NCBI GenBank assembly: GCA_030323885.1
Contig: CM059193.1
Location: 56,138,749 to 56,202,748 of the forward strand
DNA: 64,000 nt
From: Branchipolynoe longqiensis
Lineage: Eukaryota; Annelida; Polychaeta; Phyllodocida; Polynoidae
Reading direction: 5' to 3'
Position 1 is the first letter of the stretch, and every line of letters starts with the position of its first letter. Below, piece by piece: positions 30,761 to 41,267 of the stretch. The translations under genes were made by a program, and so were the position numbers. The notes beneath the pieces were generated by a model. That model searched no databases. It saw only the letters and a list, made by a program, of their open reading frames with translations, and was not told where the DNA came from.

Positions 30761-31267
30761 TAATGGGGCTGTCACACTACAACGTAATGCGGTAGCGTAA
30801 GTCAACGTAGGTGAAATTTGGCTATTACGGCGAGATACCTTATGCGTTCCTTAAGCCGACGTCGCGGTACATCGAGATACGTTGAGTTACGTCGAGATAC
30901 GGTGACACGCATCAAGGTTTTGGACGTGCCCAAAACTTTCGACATAGCTCGACGTACAGGCCGTTTCGTTAGGTTATGTTGGGCTTACGTTGAGCTCACG
31001 TTCGTTAGAGCTATGTCGGTCTACATTGAGCTACTTCGACTTATTGTAGACTGACCGAGAGCCGGGAGGAAATTGCAGCCCACGCGCTGACAACCTGCTG
31101 TTAACGTATCTCGAGGTACGTCTAACGTGTCTCTGACATGTGTCTAACGTAAGTCCAACGTGGCTTGACGTATTCGAGGTAGTTGACCTTAGTCTTCAAC
31201 CTCCGACTTCACCACCCGCGCCAGGACGCTGTGGATACCAGTCTGCGCCGGTCGAACTGGGCCGGCA

Positions 31268-31543
31268 TCATAGCAGCCACACAGTCCCGCACATAGTTGG
31301 AGAAGGCGGTCGCTGGGTCATGCGCGGTGCTGAAAGGCCCTCCAGCAGATTCCCAGATACATCGACCCGGTGCTTGAGAGCAGCCAACAGATTGTCCTCC
31401 GCGCTTGTTGACTGCTTCCCCTTGCCTCGGGCCTCGGCTTGGGGTGTTGTTACTGGCTGCTCCTCCAACCCAGTCTGTAGCTCAGCGCAGGCTGTCTCTG
31501 CAGTGCCCAGATCGCCATGCACTGCGTCTATGTTGGTAAACAC
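31268..31543 (-). CDS. MADF gene, 3' exon (C-terminal part)
   Basis: Minus-strand exon beginning after the acceptor 'tattattttgtcttgcag' and running 91 codons to TGA. The start VFTNIDAVHGDL is followed by an Ala/Glu-rich segment and NLLAALKHRVDVSGNLLEGL, which may form the short C-terminal helix common in MADF proteins. The exon joins in phase 0 to the MADF exon across a 192-bp intron (31,544-31,735) with GT-AG ends. It lies inside the 2.08-kb H-element. Confidence 0.55.
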   Translation of the reverse strand: MFTNIDAVHGDLGTAETACAELQTGLEEQPVTTPQAEARGKGKQSTSAEDNLLAALKHRVDVSGNLLEGLSAPRMTQRPPSPTMCGTVWLL

Positions 31544-31735
31544 CTGCAAGACAAAATAATAAAGCAACATAAGTAAAATGAACAGAACATGATTTTACAT
31601 AATGAGGGTAACCATAAATAATTCCACATCATTGCAAATTATAATGCCATTAAAATATATACATCGATTTATCCACAATGAGGTCCCTGATAAATAATAT
31701 CCACATGGTTGCAAATTAAAATATATAGTACTTAC

Positions 31736-32110
31736 ACTTCTGCAGTGTCGCACCACTGAGCTGAGGAAGCCAAACTTGTCCAGTATCCACTGCTCCCTCT
31801 CGGTTCGTTCAGGAGTCCTGTCACCGCTCTTATTTTTATGCAGCCTCGTGTTCCTGTCCCGCATGGCTTTGGACCAGACCTGGAGATGTGTGGCAGTTCT
31901 CCCCATCCTCTTTGCCTGGTCCTCCCACAGCTTGCTCTCTTTGTCTGTCCGGCAGTAGTCCGTCAACTTGACATTCCAGAGGATGGGGGTGTCATGCAGG
32001 AAGTCAAGCAAAACCTCCTCCTCTGCTGCGGGCAGAGTGCAGTCATACTTCCGCACCCTCCACTTGTTTGTGGTGTGACGGTGTGACCTTGAGGAGGTTG
32101 AGGCTGCAGA
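31736..32110 (-). CDS. MADF-domain (Myb/SANT-like) protein, central exon
   Basis: On the minus strand the frame reads KWRVRKYDCTLPAAEEEVL, LDFLHDTPILWNVKLTDY, ESKLWEDQAKRMG, then LQVWSKAMRDRNTRL and WILDKFGFLSSVVRHCRS. The order of an acidic L-rich helix, 'PILWN...Y', 'LWEDqAkrmg' and 'WskaMRDrntR' is the MADF/Myb-SANT-like DNA-binding pattern. Such proteins are the usual second gene of PIF/Harbinger transposons but also occur as host regulators. The donor is a consensus 'agt|gtaagt' at 31,736/31,735. The frame is open upstream to at least 32,130 without an ATG; a 'ctgcag' acceptor near 32,105 is possible, so the 5' limit is approximate. No stop interrupts the domain. Confidence 0.6.
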
Positions 32111-32453
32111 CGAGGCACATGAACAAGGAGATGGGAGACATGGACTGAGTTTCCATCATCTCCTCAGTCAGGCGAGATGGAGGAGATGGTGGAGATGGTG
32201 GTGGTGATGATGAAGATGGAGTATCCCCTGTCATCCTCTTCCTGCCCTTGCCCTTGCCTCTTCCCCTAATGAAGAGGCTAGCAGGAGTGGAGCTGGAGAT
32301 GTTCTTCACAGGCATGCTGGAGGCGTTGTGAGGAGAGAGCCAGACTGCACCCTTGTAAGTTGTATACCCGAGGCATGGGTGGGTCGGGTGCTCCCATTCA
32401 CGTTGGCCTACGTTACGCTCACATCGAGCGCTCGCTGACACTACGCTGAGCAC
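32110..32453 (-). CDS. Possible 5' exon of the MADF gene
   Basis: A minus-strand frame contains RGRGKGKGRKR, a plausible nuclear-localisation patch, then a Ser/Pro-rich stretch and RLTEEMMETQSMSPISLFM. It is in a different frame from the MADF exon, so a splice would be needed; none was resolved. The low-complexity SSSSPPPSPPSPP part makes this call weak. Confidence 0.3.
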
Positions 32454-32896
32454 ACTGGACTGTCATTAGACTGACACTGCTCACTTACAGGCCTGATGTT
32501 GACTTGCATTACAAATTACGCCAATGTCACACGTAGCTACATTAGGGTGAGCGAAATTACGTGAGTCCTACGCTAAGTGGACGCTAAGGTTTCGCTAGGG
32601 TGACTCCATGCGCGCTGGAGGCTCGTTAGCCTTACGTTGGGCCATTTTTTGTTGTTGACGTTCTAACTCGTTGACACACCTTACAACTATGTTCGACCGA
32701 CATTTCACCTATGTCCACTACGTTGCACTGATGTCCAACTTGGCCCTGCAACACCGAGAATTTTTACGTATCTTGATGTAAATAAATGATTTCTATGTTC
32801 CCCACTCACTGGCCTGTTACGTCGTAGTGTGACAGGGGTATTAACTGTACCGTCATCTGCAGTTGCTAAAATGTTGTCTGGCATACCTGAGGTCAT

Positions 32897-33370
32897 GTTA
32901 GTTGGTTGTTGAAGTTTTACGTCCTGGCAACATCTAAGGTCATCGTGGTGGTGAGTCAATGCCAACAAATTATATCCTTGGCGAAATATAAACATATCTT
33001 ATTTGAAATTCAACAACAGATTCACTTTTTTTATTTGTTTGCAATTTGCAAAGGGTGAAATTAAAACATCAAAACTTAGTTAAGATCAGTGCAACACAAC
33101 CACTGTTTGTTTACCATGGTGACTTTATAGTGCTGCCCCACTGGGAAATCAGGCCGTTAGCACCATGACCCGATATCCCTCTCAGTCGTATTATCCTGAC
33201 ATTGAGCTAACCAGTCCTTTCCCTATCCGATTATTAATGCCGAGCACCAAACTAGGAAGCAACAAGTATCAATTTTGTAAGTCATTAGTTCGACTCGACC
33301 GGGAATTGAACTACCGATCTCCCACACAGGAGGCCTGAGCGCTACCGATTTGGCCACCGCGCCCGGTTCC
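32897..33370 (-). mobile_element. SINE-A (head A2, tail T2), interrupted by ~170 bp
   Basis: The tail piece 32,897-32,944 ('tggttgttgaagttttacgt') and body-head piece 33,114-33,370 ('catggtgactttatagtgct' to 'ggccaccgcgcccgg') flank 170 bp of unrelated sequence. About 45 bp of the SINE are lost at the break, so this is a replacement rather than a clean insertion. Confidence 0.75.
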
Positions 33371-33371
33371 T

Positions 33372-33611
33372 GACATCTGAAGTGGAAGCATGTCAATTTA
33401 ATTTCGGCAAGCACGCCAAAATTATGACACCATAGGTTTCTGCAGTCACAGGTTTTTTTGGTGGTTTAAACAAAAAATCAAAGTGACTCAGTATTTCCTT
33501 CTATGTGGCAACAAATGCTTAATAAGTACATCAATATCTAAGTTAGATATATAAAATCAAATCTGGATAATTGTTTTGGTTTTTGATAAATGTATTCTTC
33601 ATCGGGATATG
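33372..33611 (+). mobile_element. TTAA-target MITE, plus orientation, 5' truncated
   Basis: 'tgtcaatttaatttcggcaa', 'gacaccataggtttctgcag' and 'ctaagttagatatataaaat', and a worn right TIR 'atcgggatatgcagctct'. Confidence 0.75.
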
Positions 33612-33699
33612 CAGCTCTGAAACCAAGACAACGCCCCGGCCAATACCAGCAACCAGCTGACGACTCTCTTAATAGATCTTTTGTTTCATTTTGTTTTGT

Positions 33700-34016
33700 G
33701 GCGTTCTCTATAGCAGAGTGGTTAGAGTGCCTGACTTTTTTCTAGGTCGGACTCCTAATCTGAAGGTTGGTTGTTCGATTCCCTGTGGCCCCCACCTCTG
33801 CCAATTTGGATTTCCACCGCTGTGTATAACTTACAGCGTCATCAAAGGCCAGTTGCTCTCATACCATGTCTATGTGGTGTGGGAGGTTAGAAATCCCTTG
33901 GGTCTGTAAAAGTGTAGGCTCGGGCTTTCTATCGACAAACTGTCTACTGGTGAAAACAAGTCTATTCAGACTTATCCATGATAGGCAGTATAAATCTTCA
34001 AGAAAAAAGAAAAAGA
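33700..34016 (+). mobile_element. SINE-C, full length
   Basis: Head 'gcgttctctatagcagagtg', duplicated 'gactttttctaggtcggact', box B 'gttcgattccc', complete body and tail 'cttcaagaaaaaagaaaaag'. Best-preserved copy in the window. Confidence 0.9.
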
Positions 34017-35117
34017 AATCACTGGAAAATTATCATATCATTGCGAACAGACAGCTTTTTGTGAGAACGGACGATAATCTTTGTAAAAGCAGACGATAAC
34101 TGAAGGAGGGTCTTTCTTGGTGATAGAGTTTGTAGGTTGAGTGTAGTTAGTTTGTGAGGCCATGTATATAATGTGGACTGTTGTGGCTGCGACAGGGTTG
34201 AGTATGTACACAATCACCACCCACAAACCGTATTCGCACACTCACTTCTTTTTATCCCGGCTGAATTTGTCCGAACATAAAAGATAAAAGGGGAGCAACA
34301 TAAGTGGTCTAGTCAGAATCTGAAATGCTGGGAGCAGGTATGAATTCAGGCTTAGAAAGATAAATATTTGCTTTTCCTTTATGTTTAAAAAAGAAAATAG
34401 TTCCACGCGAAAATAGAATTCTTTATTAACTGTAGAAAAAAGGGAATAAAGGAGAAAACATCCCCCTAATATTTCAACTTCTGATAAGTAAGTCCCCAAC
34501 ACACATCAACATAAAAAATCGAAATAAACCACCAAAAGACAAGAAAAAATAGAAGAAGTAGGACAAAAACAATCCGCATGAATTCTCAGAGAAAGTAGCA
34601 AAATGTAAAAGCCTAATAAAATGTAAAAGCCTAGCAAAATATTTCCCAAAAGTATGTATGCTTATTTTAAAATTTAATTATTGAACATATAAATGCATTC
34701 GTCGCACTTTTATGTTCCACTATTGTAGACATTAGACTGCGGACATTTGTGAAATTCTGCTTAAATGGTGTGTGTTTGTGGGGTTAGTGTAGGTGTGTAT
34801 GAGTGCATGTGTGTGCGGAGGGGTGGAGACGTAGTAGACAAATTATTTGCATGTTTACCGAATCCGCTAAACCTTTGCGGTGATATCTAAATTTTAAAGA
34901 TGCTACTCTGGTTTCGCCTGTGATAGTTGAAATAGACTTAAATTGAACCTAAGTATATATACTTACATATTACGCTCTCAATGGTGAATGATTAGAAAAT
35001 GGTTACATTTGCATCACATAGTCCTTGTGTGACCTTTATATTTATACATATTTTTTAATATATATTCCTTGGGTAAGCAGGATTGAAATTTTGACTTGTG
35101 GACAATATGGGTATTCT
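34017..35117. other. About 1.1 kb without recognised feature
   Basis: AT-rich, unique-looking. Contains 'cctaataaaatgtaaaagc' as a short direct duplication near 34,612-34,640. No coding or repeat signal. Confidence 0.4.
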
Positions 35118-35197
35118 AAGTGATTTCTATGTTCCCCACTCACTGGCCTGTTACGTCGTAGTGTGACCGGGGTATTAACTGTACCTGAGGTCAAGTT
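35118..35197 (+). repeat. Copy of the right junction of the 2.08-kb H-element
   Basis: 'tgatttctatgttccccact', 'cactggcctgttacgtcgta', 'gtgtgaccggggtatta' repeat 32,789-32,845. The flank 'actgtacc' and 'tacctgaggtca' is also shared, with 43 bp missing between two TACC words. Confidence 0.75.
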
Positions 35198-35203
35198 TCA
35201 TGA

Positions 35204-35331
35204 GGCCAGGCTAGGAAGCGACAAGAATCAATTTTTAAGTCATTGGTTTGACTCGACCAGGGTTCGAACCCACGATCTACCAACACGGGAGACGGACGCT
35301 CTAACTCATTCGACCATCCCGTCTGCTCCAG
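35204..35331 (-). mobile_element. SINE-A head fragment (A1)
   Basis: 'caggctaggaagcgacaaga', 'gggttcgaacccacgatcta' and 'catcccgtctgctcc', minus sense. The body and tail are absent. Confidence 0.85.
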
Positions 35332-35413
35332 AGGCAGAATATATATTGTATGTGCAAAGTGAGTTTAAAACATAGGAGCTATAGTGAACACTGGGGCGGG
35401 GAGCATAAACACC

Positions 35414-35872
35414 AAGGCCGTAATCGATTAACACGACTTGGGCGACTCGGTTGACCCGAGTCGTCAGAATTTCAAATCGAACACCGCGAGTAGAGTCGTA
35501 AAAAATTGTGCCGTGTGCAAAACGAACCGACCCCAGTAACCCACCTCTTGGCTGGGGTTTGCTAAGAGCGATGGCGTCACATTTGTATTGGTACCTGTAG
35601 GATAACACCTACCAGTTCAACTCCTTCGTGTTGTTTTTAATGCTTTTTTTTAAATAACCCAGATTGTCAGCTTCTACAATCATAAAATACTTTAAATCCT
35701 ATTTTGCTGTACTTATATCGGTTATTGAAAAAAAATATTAAGTTTTAGATTAAGCCACCATTTTTTCCACCCCGAGCGCATTCGTTTATTTAACCCGAGT
35801 CTGTAGGATGTGCGCATGCGCCAAACAGTGACTCGGGTGACCCGAGTTGATTAATCGAATATGCCCTATGTT
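35414..35872. mobile_element. TIR MITE, 'ttcgattaaycaactcgggt' ends
   Basis: The left 'taatcgattaacacgacttg' and 'ttgacccgagtcg' are mirrored at right by 'gactcgggtgacccgagttg' and 'attaatcgaatatgccc'. The TIR-proximal 'gacccgagtc' is itself repeated inverted. About 460 bp. Confidence 0.65.
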
Positions 35873-35991
35873 GCGCTGTGTAAACTGTAGCTGGTTCTTA
35901 CTCTTAGCTTCAGTCCTCACTGACCAGCGGAACTCGGAATATATGTATTGCGATGTCTTCATCATTCCACTGCTCCTTGCACTATTATAGA

Positions 35992-36128
35992 AATGCTGAG
36001 TACCAGGCTAGGCAGCGATAAGTATAATTGTATGCCACTGGTTTAACTCGACAAGGGTTCAAACACACCTGGGGTTCGAAGACCAACTCCCTAGCAAACG
36101 GGAAGCACGTGCTCAACTCATTCCATAA
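35992..36128 (-). mobile_element. SINE-A head fragment, degraded
   Basis: 'gagtaccaggctaggcagcg', 'taactcgacaagggttcaaa' and 'gctcaactcattcc', minus sense, directly followed by a decayed 'aatgttgccagaatgtgat' tail in plus sense. Confidence 0.65.
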
Positions 36129-36199
36129 CCTCTTTAAATGTTGCCAGAATGTGATAAAACCCTAACAAACAATGTGGAAACACAACCCCTATAGATACT

Positions 36200-36390
36200 G
36201 TCGTGGGGGGTGATGAAAATGGGAAATAGTGCGCCTAGAGCGGGACTCGAACCCACATCTCTTTGCATTCCGGGCCAGTGTGGTAACCATTACACCACCT
36301 AGGCTCCCTGATATCACCAGACTACCCACGCCTACCTGTCTAAGCGGCTCCTTGCCTGAGAGGTCAGTGCAGACCACTACAATACTTTAA
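36200..36390 (-). mobile_element. SINE-D, most complete copy
   Basis: Minus-strand reading: 'ggtctgcactgacctctcag', 'gtaggcgtgggtagtctggt', 'gatatcagggagcctaggtg', 'gtgtaatggttaccacactg' (A-box-like), box B 'gggttcgagtccc' and 'cattttcatcacccccc'. The tRNA-like unit (Gln/Val-like 'ggtgtaatggtta') starts about 75 bp from the left end rather than at the 5' terminus. Confidence 0.8.
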
Positions 36391-36770
36391 GCAGCCAAGT
36401 CATTGTCACGTGACTCGCACTTCTGAAGGGTCTACTAGAGTGGACATGTACTTGTGTGTTTAGAAATCAGAGCAATATTTCAATTGAATTAATCATATGA
36501 AAATGTTGAATAGGAATAACAGAATCCTAGCTGACGCTACCCCAAACTGACCTACAAGAATTTAATACAGAGACCAAATATTGGTGTGGGGAGGGGGGGA
36601 GACAACAACACGAAAGTACTAGTGCTAAAGGAGAGTATTGGTAATGCTGTATTAATCAATGCAGTGTTTTTGTTTATCCCTTCACAGTGAGTTGGTGAAT
36701 TTTAAATAACATGAGATGGGGTGAAGAACAATACATTAGAAAAAGTGGCAAACGGCTGGGTAAATCAAAT
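36391..36770. other. No feature recognised
   Basis: Unique-looking sequence with a short G-run at 36,582-36,600. Confidence 0.4.
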
Positions 36771-37125
36771 GAGCATATAAATTCTTAATTTAAGAAGCAA
36801 AATATATTCTTCACGTACCTCTTTATATTTATCCGCTACTTTTAGAGGAATAATTGATTAAATAATATAGATTAATATACTTTAAAACTCGAGTCAAGAG
36901 CTTTCTGGAACAGCCATCTTGGTTGTTTTGCATTCTCTCCAATTTCGCTAGGTATACTTCAATATAGAGAAACACTGGATAAGGAAACCAGGAGCCCTTT
37001 TTCTGTGATTTGGTTGATTGATACCAAATCAGTTTTCGCTCGTTTTTAGACATGGCATGGTAATCATGGTTGGCATTCACCTCTACCAGTCTCTGGGTGG
37101 TGGAGAATCTTTTATCTAACATTTA
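36771..37125. mobile_element. Element-E family fragment
   Basis: 'cttaatttaagaagcaaaat', 'atattcttcacgtacc', 'cttggttgttttgcattctc' and 'accaaatcagttttcgctcg' match the element at 40.94-42.20 kb. Right edge 'agaatcttttatc' resembles the element-E TIR. Confidence 0.55.
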
Positions 37126-37470
37126 TGTAGCTGTTTTGAATCATTTCATATCCAGAATACAGCCAAATCATGGGAAAGAGGGGGTCACTGTGTGTGTGTG
37201 GGGGGGGGGGGAGGAATAGAATGATCCAACTGTCAAAGACACTGAATCAGTGAATGATGTGAATCTCAGCTTGCCATGTTTTTGTCAGTCAGACTGTGAC
37301 TGTGACATGTGTCATATCCAATGAATTAAATTAAAACATTGAGATTAATGAGACTACAACCTTTGAACAAAAATAAATCAAAACAACTGGAATCTAACCA
37401 CCAGTACTCTCGGCTATGCTTACTGGTTATTTCTGACAACGTGCATGTCATGTGCGGGAAATTAATCAGG
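37126..37470. other. No feature recognised; G-run at 37,200-37,212
   Basis: No inverted or dispersed repeat found. Confidence 0.4.
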
Positions 37471-37476
37471 ATATTA

Positions 37477-37901
37477 TCTAGATAAAAGATTCACCCGGTA
37501 CTTGTAGTACACGGGTGAAGGACAACGTAGTGTAAATACGGGTGAAAATAGGTTTAGTATGGAACATGAACTAGAAACTGTGGCTCCAGTATCAAATGGC
37601 TACTCATATAGGCACGGAGTTGGTGAAATGGGCGAGAATGAAGAAAGACAAGATGGCGGCCAGAGAACACCATCGATTTCACTTTTAAACTGCATTAAAG
37701 TATATGTTTTATTAAATATTTTCCAACTCAAAAGTAGCAGGTAAACATGAAGACATATACAAAGAATAAATGTTGCTTCTTAGATTGAGAAATTAGGCTC
37801 TCATAAAGACTCTATTTCATTAGCCCGATTTTTCGACCGTTTTTATATAAGGCTGATCTTCACCCGTGTACTACAAGTACCAGGTGAATCTTTTATCTAG
37901 A
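37477..37901. mobile_element. Element-E MITE, 425 bp, TATTA flanks
   Basis: 45-bp TIRs: left 'tctagataaaagattcaccc' then 'ggtacttgtagtacacgggt', right the inverse with one mismatch ('caggtgaatcttttatctag'). TATTA stands at 37,472-37,476 and 37,902-37,906. The interior contains 'agacaagatggcggcc'. Related interiors at 36.8, 41-42 and 44.5-45.75 kb. Confidence 0.8.
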
Positions 37902-37929
37902 TATTATCAGGTAAACAACAACGTGTCTA

Positions 37930-38960
37930 TACTAGATCCGTGATGAGGCGGTCCGGTTGTTGTTACACTGCAACGCTCTCTGTTATAAGCTGTGTAACTA
38001 CCCTAGCCAGAGACCCGACCCCCGATCTAGAAAACATCGCAGTGTGCGCAACTAGCATTGCGCGCCGCCTGGTGTGAAACGGTAGAAGCATACGCCGTGC
38101 TACCAGCTACCAGCTACCACGCGGGGTATCGGCGGCCGTTGCAGCCGGTGACAATGACAGACCGTGTCGGCGTTTTTGAGCTCACATGGCGGTTTCCGGG
38201 TGGATGGTACGCGAGTAAAGCGAAGGGACAAGGCGGGCTGGCGCTTTAGTAGGACTCGGTGGGGGAAAGGCAATCTCTTGGGTGGTAAAAGGGCAGCGAG
38301 AAGCGTGGATTACAAAAACGGAAAGGGTGCGTGTACGGGAGGATGGATATACGTGTAGGCAGCGTGTAAATGGACCATGAGGGCGCCGAATCAGAGGAGA
38401 GGCTAGTCGTGGCCGGCCCCCGACTGCCCGGCCAGACCCCACACAATGGTAGGTTGAACCGTAGACTAACTAGTCAGTCAGTAGTAGCAGCAGGAGTAGG
38501 AGAAGCCAGTTTGTGTTGGCGGCGGCAGCCTGCCTGGTCGACAGCACACAACACCGGCCTCGCCGAGTCACTTGAAACATGTGCATCACTCGGTTACTCG
38601 TACACACACACATACATGTAAGTGTGGAATGCAGCTTACAAGTGTCGGCCGGCAGTCACACTCCTCACAGCCAGGGCAGGGTAGCCGTCACCGTGGACTT
38701 TTAGTGTCCGCGCCGTGCCATTGGCGTTGCAGTCGGTCCCCCATGTTTTTATTCTCGCGGGTCGCGGTGGCGGAGTTGGCGGGCGTTTTGGCCGTCGCGT
38801 GTACCTACCTACCGACCGCCTCTTGCCCCCAGGGCCTCCCAGCGAGTGGGAGAGGGGAGAAGATAGAGGGATGGGGGGGGGGGGGGGGGGGGTTTAGAGT
38901 AGCGAGAGGAGAGGACAGCACTGTAGTGTAGCGTATCATGTGTTTATTAGTGTTGCTGTT
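37930..38960 (+). other. CpG- and GC-rich block, possible promoter region
   Basis: Over about 1 kb CpG dinucleotides are frequent ('cgcgccgcct', 'tcggcggccgttgcagccgg', 'ctcgcgggtcgcggtggcgg'), in contrast to the CpG-poor surroundings. No SINE or MITE sequence interrupts it. It contains the candidate exon at 38,370 and a G-run at 38,873-38,891. CpG calling would need computation. Confidence 0.45.
38370..38448 (+). CDS. Candidate first coding exon
   Basis: An ATG at 38,370 opens MDHEGAESEERLVVAGPRL, then PGQTPHN, and meets a near-consensus donor 'aatg|gtaggt' after 79 bases (26 codons plus one base). It lies in the CpG-rich block. The upstream 300 bp contain stops in this frame, as expected for a 5' leader. 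The context 'gtaaATGG' is moderate (G at +4, T at -3). I do not recognise the peptide and see no partner exon downstream in the window. Chance cannot be excluded. Confidence 0.3.
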
Positions 38961-39840
38961 GTTTATTATTTGTTTGTACATTCGTTGATCCAGCACGGGG
39001 AATTTCAATCGCACTCATGGTCACCACTACTCCATGATGATCCATCAGCCATGGCCCATGCCCAAGTATTGGTATTGCTATCCTAATCTTTGTAATGCCG
39101 ACACTAGATTATAGTAGATAGTAAGATACTATCAATATCATTAAACTATCACTATGAGATAGTACAGGCACTCGCCGACTCGGCACCTTCTCACTCCCAG
39201 TGTCTGGACTATGCTATGCCTATAGTATGGGGTGTGTACACTGTGTGATTATAATCGTTTATTTTTGTCACATTCATTGATTCAAGGAATGATACGTCAT
39301 GCAAGGCAAAGAATGATACGTCATACTCATAGTGGGTAGCATTGTCATGAGACTCATTCTCTGCCCAATAAGCCACCACATACTTTTTGACCTTGGATTG
39401 TAGAAAAAATGATGAACACAAGCGCATACCAGTGCAAATCTTGATATAATCGTCACAATTTCCTGAAACTCAACAGTATAATATAAGATTAATAATGGTT
39501 ATTCACCACCGTCTAGTTTTTAAATGCCTCAGATTCCTATAAAAGTGTGAATTTGCAGGTTGACATGGAGTGAAACGTTTTACGTTGTTATTGCAATATT
39601 GGAATAGCAAATATTTTGCCAAAAGTTGGCCGAATTGAAATATTTGAAAACTAGGCTGTAAAAGGATTTCCCCACTACATAATACTAATATAATAGACTA
39701 GGGAAACCCAAGATTTCCCAATGCAAACCGATCAGAGAAGCGTTTTTCTACACCCCTCCCCAAACCAGGTGGGATTTGCTGGATCAGTTTTGTGGTAAGA
39801 AACATCCGCCGCTCATCGGCGGTTTGGCATGTACCTAACT
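38961..39840. other. About 0.9 kb without recognised feature
   Basis: AT-rich; short direct duplication of 'gaatgatacgtcat' near 39,287-39,322. No coding signal. Confidence 0.4.
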
Positions 39841-39844
39841 AAGG

Positions 39845-39909
39845 CCAAATACACACACACACACACACACACCGCACCACACGCACCACCACACCACCAC
39901 ACACACACA

Positions 39910-39956
<47 letters not shown>

Positions 39957-40195
39957 CACACACACACACACACACACAACACACACCACACACAATACAC
40001 ACCACACACTCACACCACACCACACCACACCACACACACCACAACCACCACCACCACCACACCACCACACACCACACACCACACAACCACACACACACAC
40101 ACACACCACACACCACACCACACACCACACACACACACACCACCCACTCCCCCACCCACACACACCTCACTCACTCACTCACACCCGCACCATCA
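39845..40195 (+). repeat. (CA)n / (CACCA)n compound microsatellite
   Basis: Pure (CA)n stretches at 39,851-39,872 and 39,898-39,952, then 'accacacaccacacacac' mixtures to 40,190. The His/Thr and Cys/Val frames of 103-149 codons are translations. Confidence 0.95.
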
Positions 40196-40545
40196 CAACT
40201 CAGACTGTGTCGTCCTCCCCAGTGACTGGAAGATCGCCCGCCCCTGAATATAAAAAAATTATATGTGAAAGCTGTTAATGCATTGGGCTAGCGCTAGCAG
40301 CAATTCAATTTTTGTATACATTTTAAAGTCATTGGATGATTGGTTTTACTCGGCCATCGCGTCTTGTTAGGTATTATTACGTCTATGTCAAGAATAAAAA
40401 CCACCCGCCCGACCCTGATTTTTTTTAATTTCAAAAGGGCGATCACCATTTTTGTTATTTGGCCTAATGTCGAGCACCAGTCATCGGGAGCCTGGGGTGG
40501 GGGGCACATTGTGGCGAACACTGTATTATTTATGTATTGTTTTTT
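40196..40545. other. No gene recognised; SINE-A scrap near 40,325-40,370
   Basis: 'aaagtcattggatgattggt' and 'ttactcggccatcgcgtc' look like a worn SINE-A head. The rest is unassigned. Confidence 0.4.
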
Positions 40546-40549
40546 TGTT

Positions 40550-40937
40550 TGATTAAAGCTGCATAGTCCTATGAAAACATGACATTCTTTCACAACCAAA
40601 CCCATTTTCTTGATTTGATTCTACATATCTATCATACTGGTGCACTTATTAGGCATTTGTCACCATAGAAGAGAATACGGAGGCGATTTTTTAATAGAGA
40701 CCTATCGGCCAAGTAGAACTGGCGTGTGCATCAGTGTCAGGACTTAATTGTGACTGGCAGTGGGATACCAGGTCATGGTGCCGGCGGCCTGGTTTCCCAG
40801 TTGGACAGCACTATAAAGTCGCCGTGAGTGCGCACTGTCACAAGTCGGTACCCGTCCTGATATGACCTTAGATGTTGCTAGGACGTAAAACAACAAACAA
40901 ACAAACACAGAAGCTTATTGTACCGTGTCAGAGTTTT
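40550..40937 (-). mobile_element. TTAA-target MITE, minus orientation, split by a SINE-A
   Basis: 'gattaaagctgcatagtcct' start, 'tttgattctacatatctatc' and 'cacttattaggcatttgtca'. It resumes after the SINE as 'agaagcttattgtaccgtgt' and 'cagagtttttgg', where it is cut by element E. Confidence 0.7.
40733..40907 (+). mobile_element. SINE-A, 5'-truncated, tail T1
   Basis: 'catcagtgtcaggactta', 'ggataccaggtcatggtgcc', 'cactataaagtcgccgtgag' and tail 'ctaggacgtaaaacaacaaa' then (caaa)n. Confidence 0.85.
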
Positions 40938-41046
40938 TGGCTAGATAAAACATTCACCCCGTGCTGCAGTAGCCGGAGTTGGGGTGAAGAACAACCCTAT
41001 ATAAAAGCTAGTAGAATAATCAAGCTGGCTAAATGAAGTGAGCTGA

Positions 41047-41225
41047 TATATACATACATACATACATACATACATACATACATACATACATACATACATA
41101 CATACATACATACATACATACATACATACATACATACATACATACATACATACATACATACATACATACATACATACATACATACATACATACATACATA
41201 CATACATACATACATACATACATAC
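41047..41225 (+). repeat. (CATA)n microsatellite, ~45 units
   Basis: Uninterrupted tetranucleotide array of about 178 bp. The Met-Tyr-Val-Cys frames on the minus strand are its translation. Confidence 0.98.
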
Positions 41226-41267
41226 GTTCTTAATTTAAGAAGCAAAATATATTCTTCATATTTACCA

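Larger units (their letters stand above)
30764..32840. mobile_element. H-element of 2.08 kb carrying a MADF-domain gene
   Basis: The TIRs 'tggggctgtcacactacaac' and 'cgtcgtagtgtgacaggggta' are the same family as the 21.85-kb MITE. Flanking trinucleotides are TAA (left) and TTA (right). The left arm has the core hairpin 'aggttttggacgtgcccaaaac' near 30,915 and 'acgtcgag' words; the right arm has 'ctacgtt' words. The centre (31.27-32.45 kb) holds a minus-strand spliced gene. No transposase domain was found, so it is at most a partly coding, non-autonomous copy. Confidence 0.7.

Noticed and set aside
39813..40278. His/Thr-rich and Cys/Val-rich frames
   Set aside because: Direct translation of the (CA)n/(CACCA)n microsatellite.
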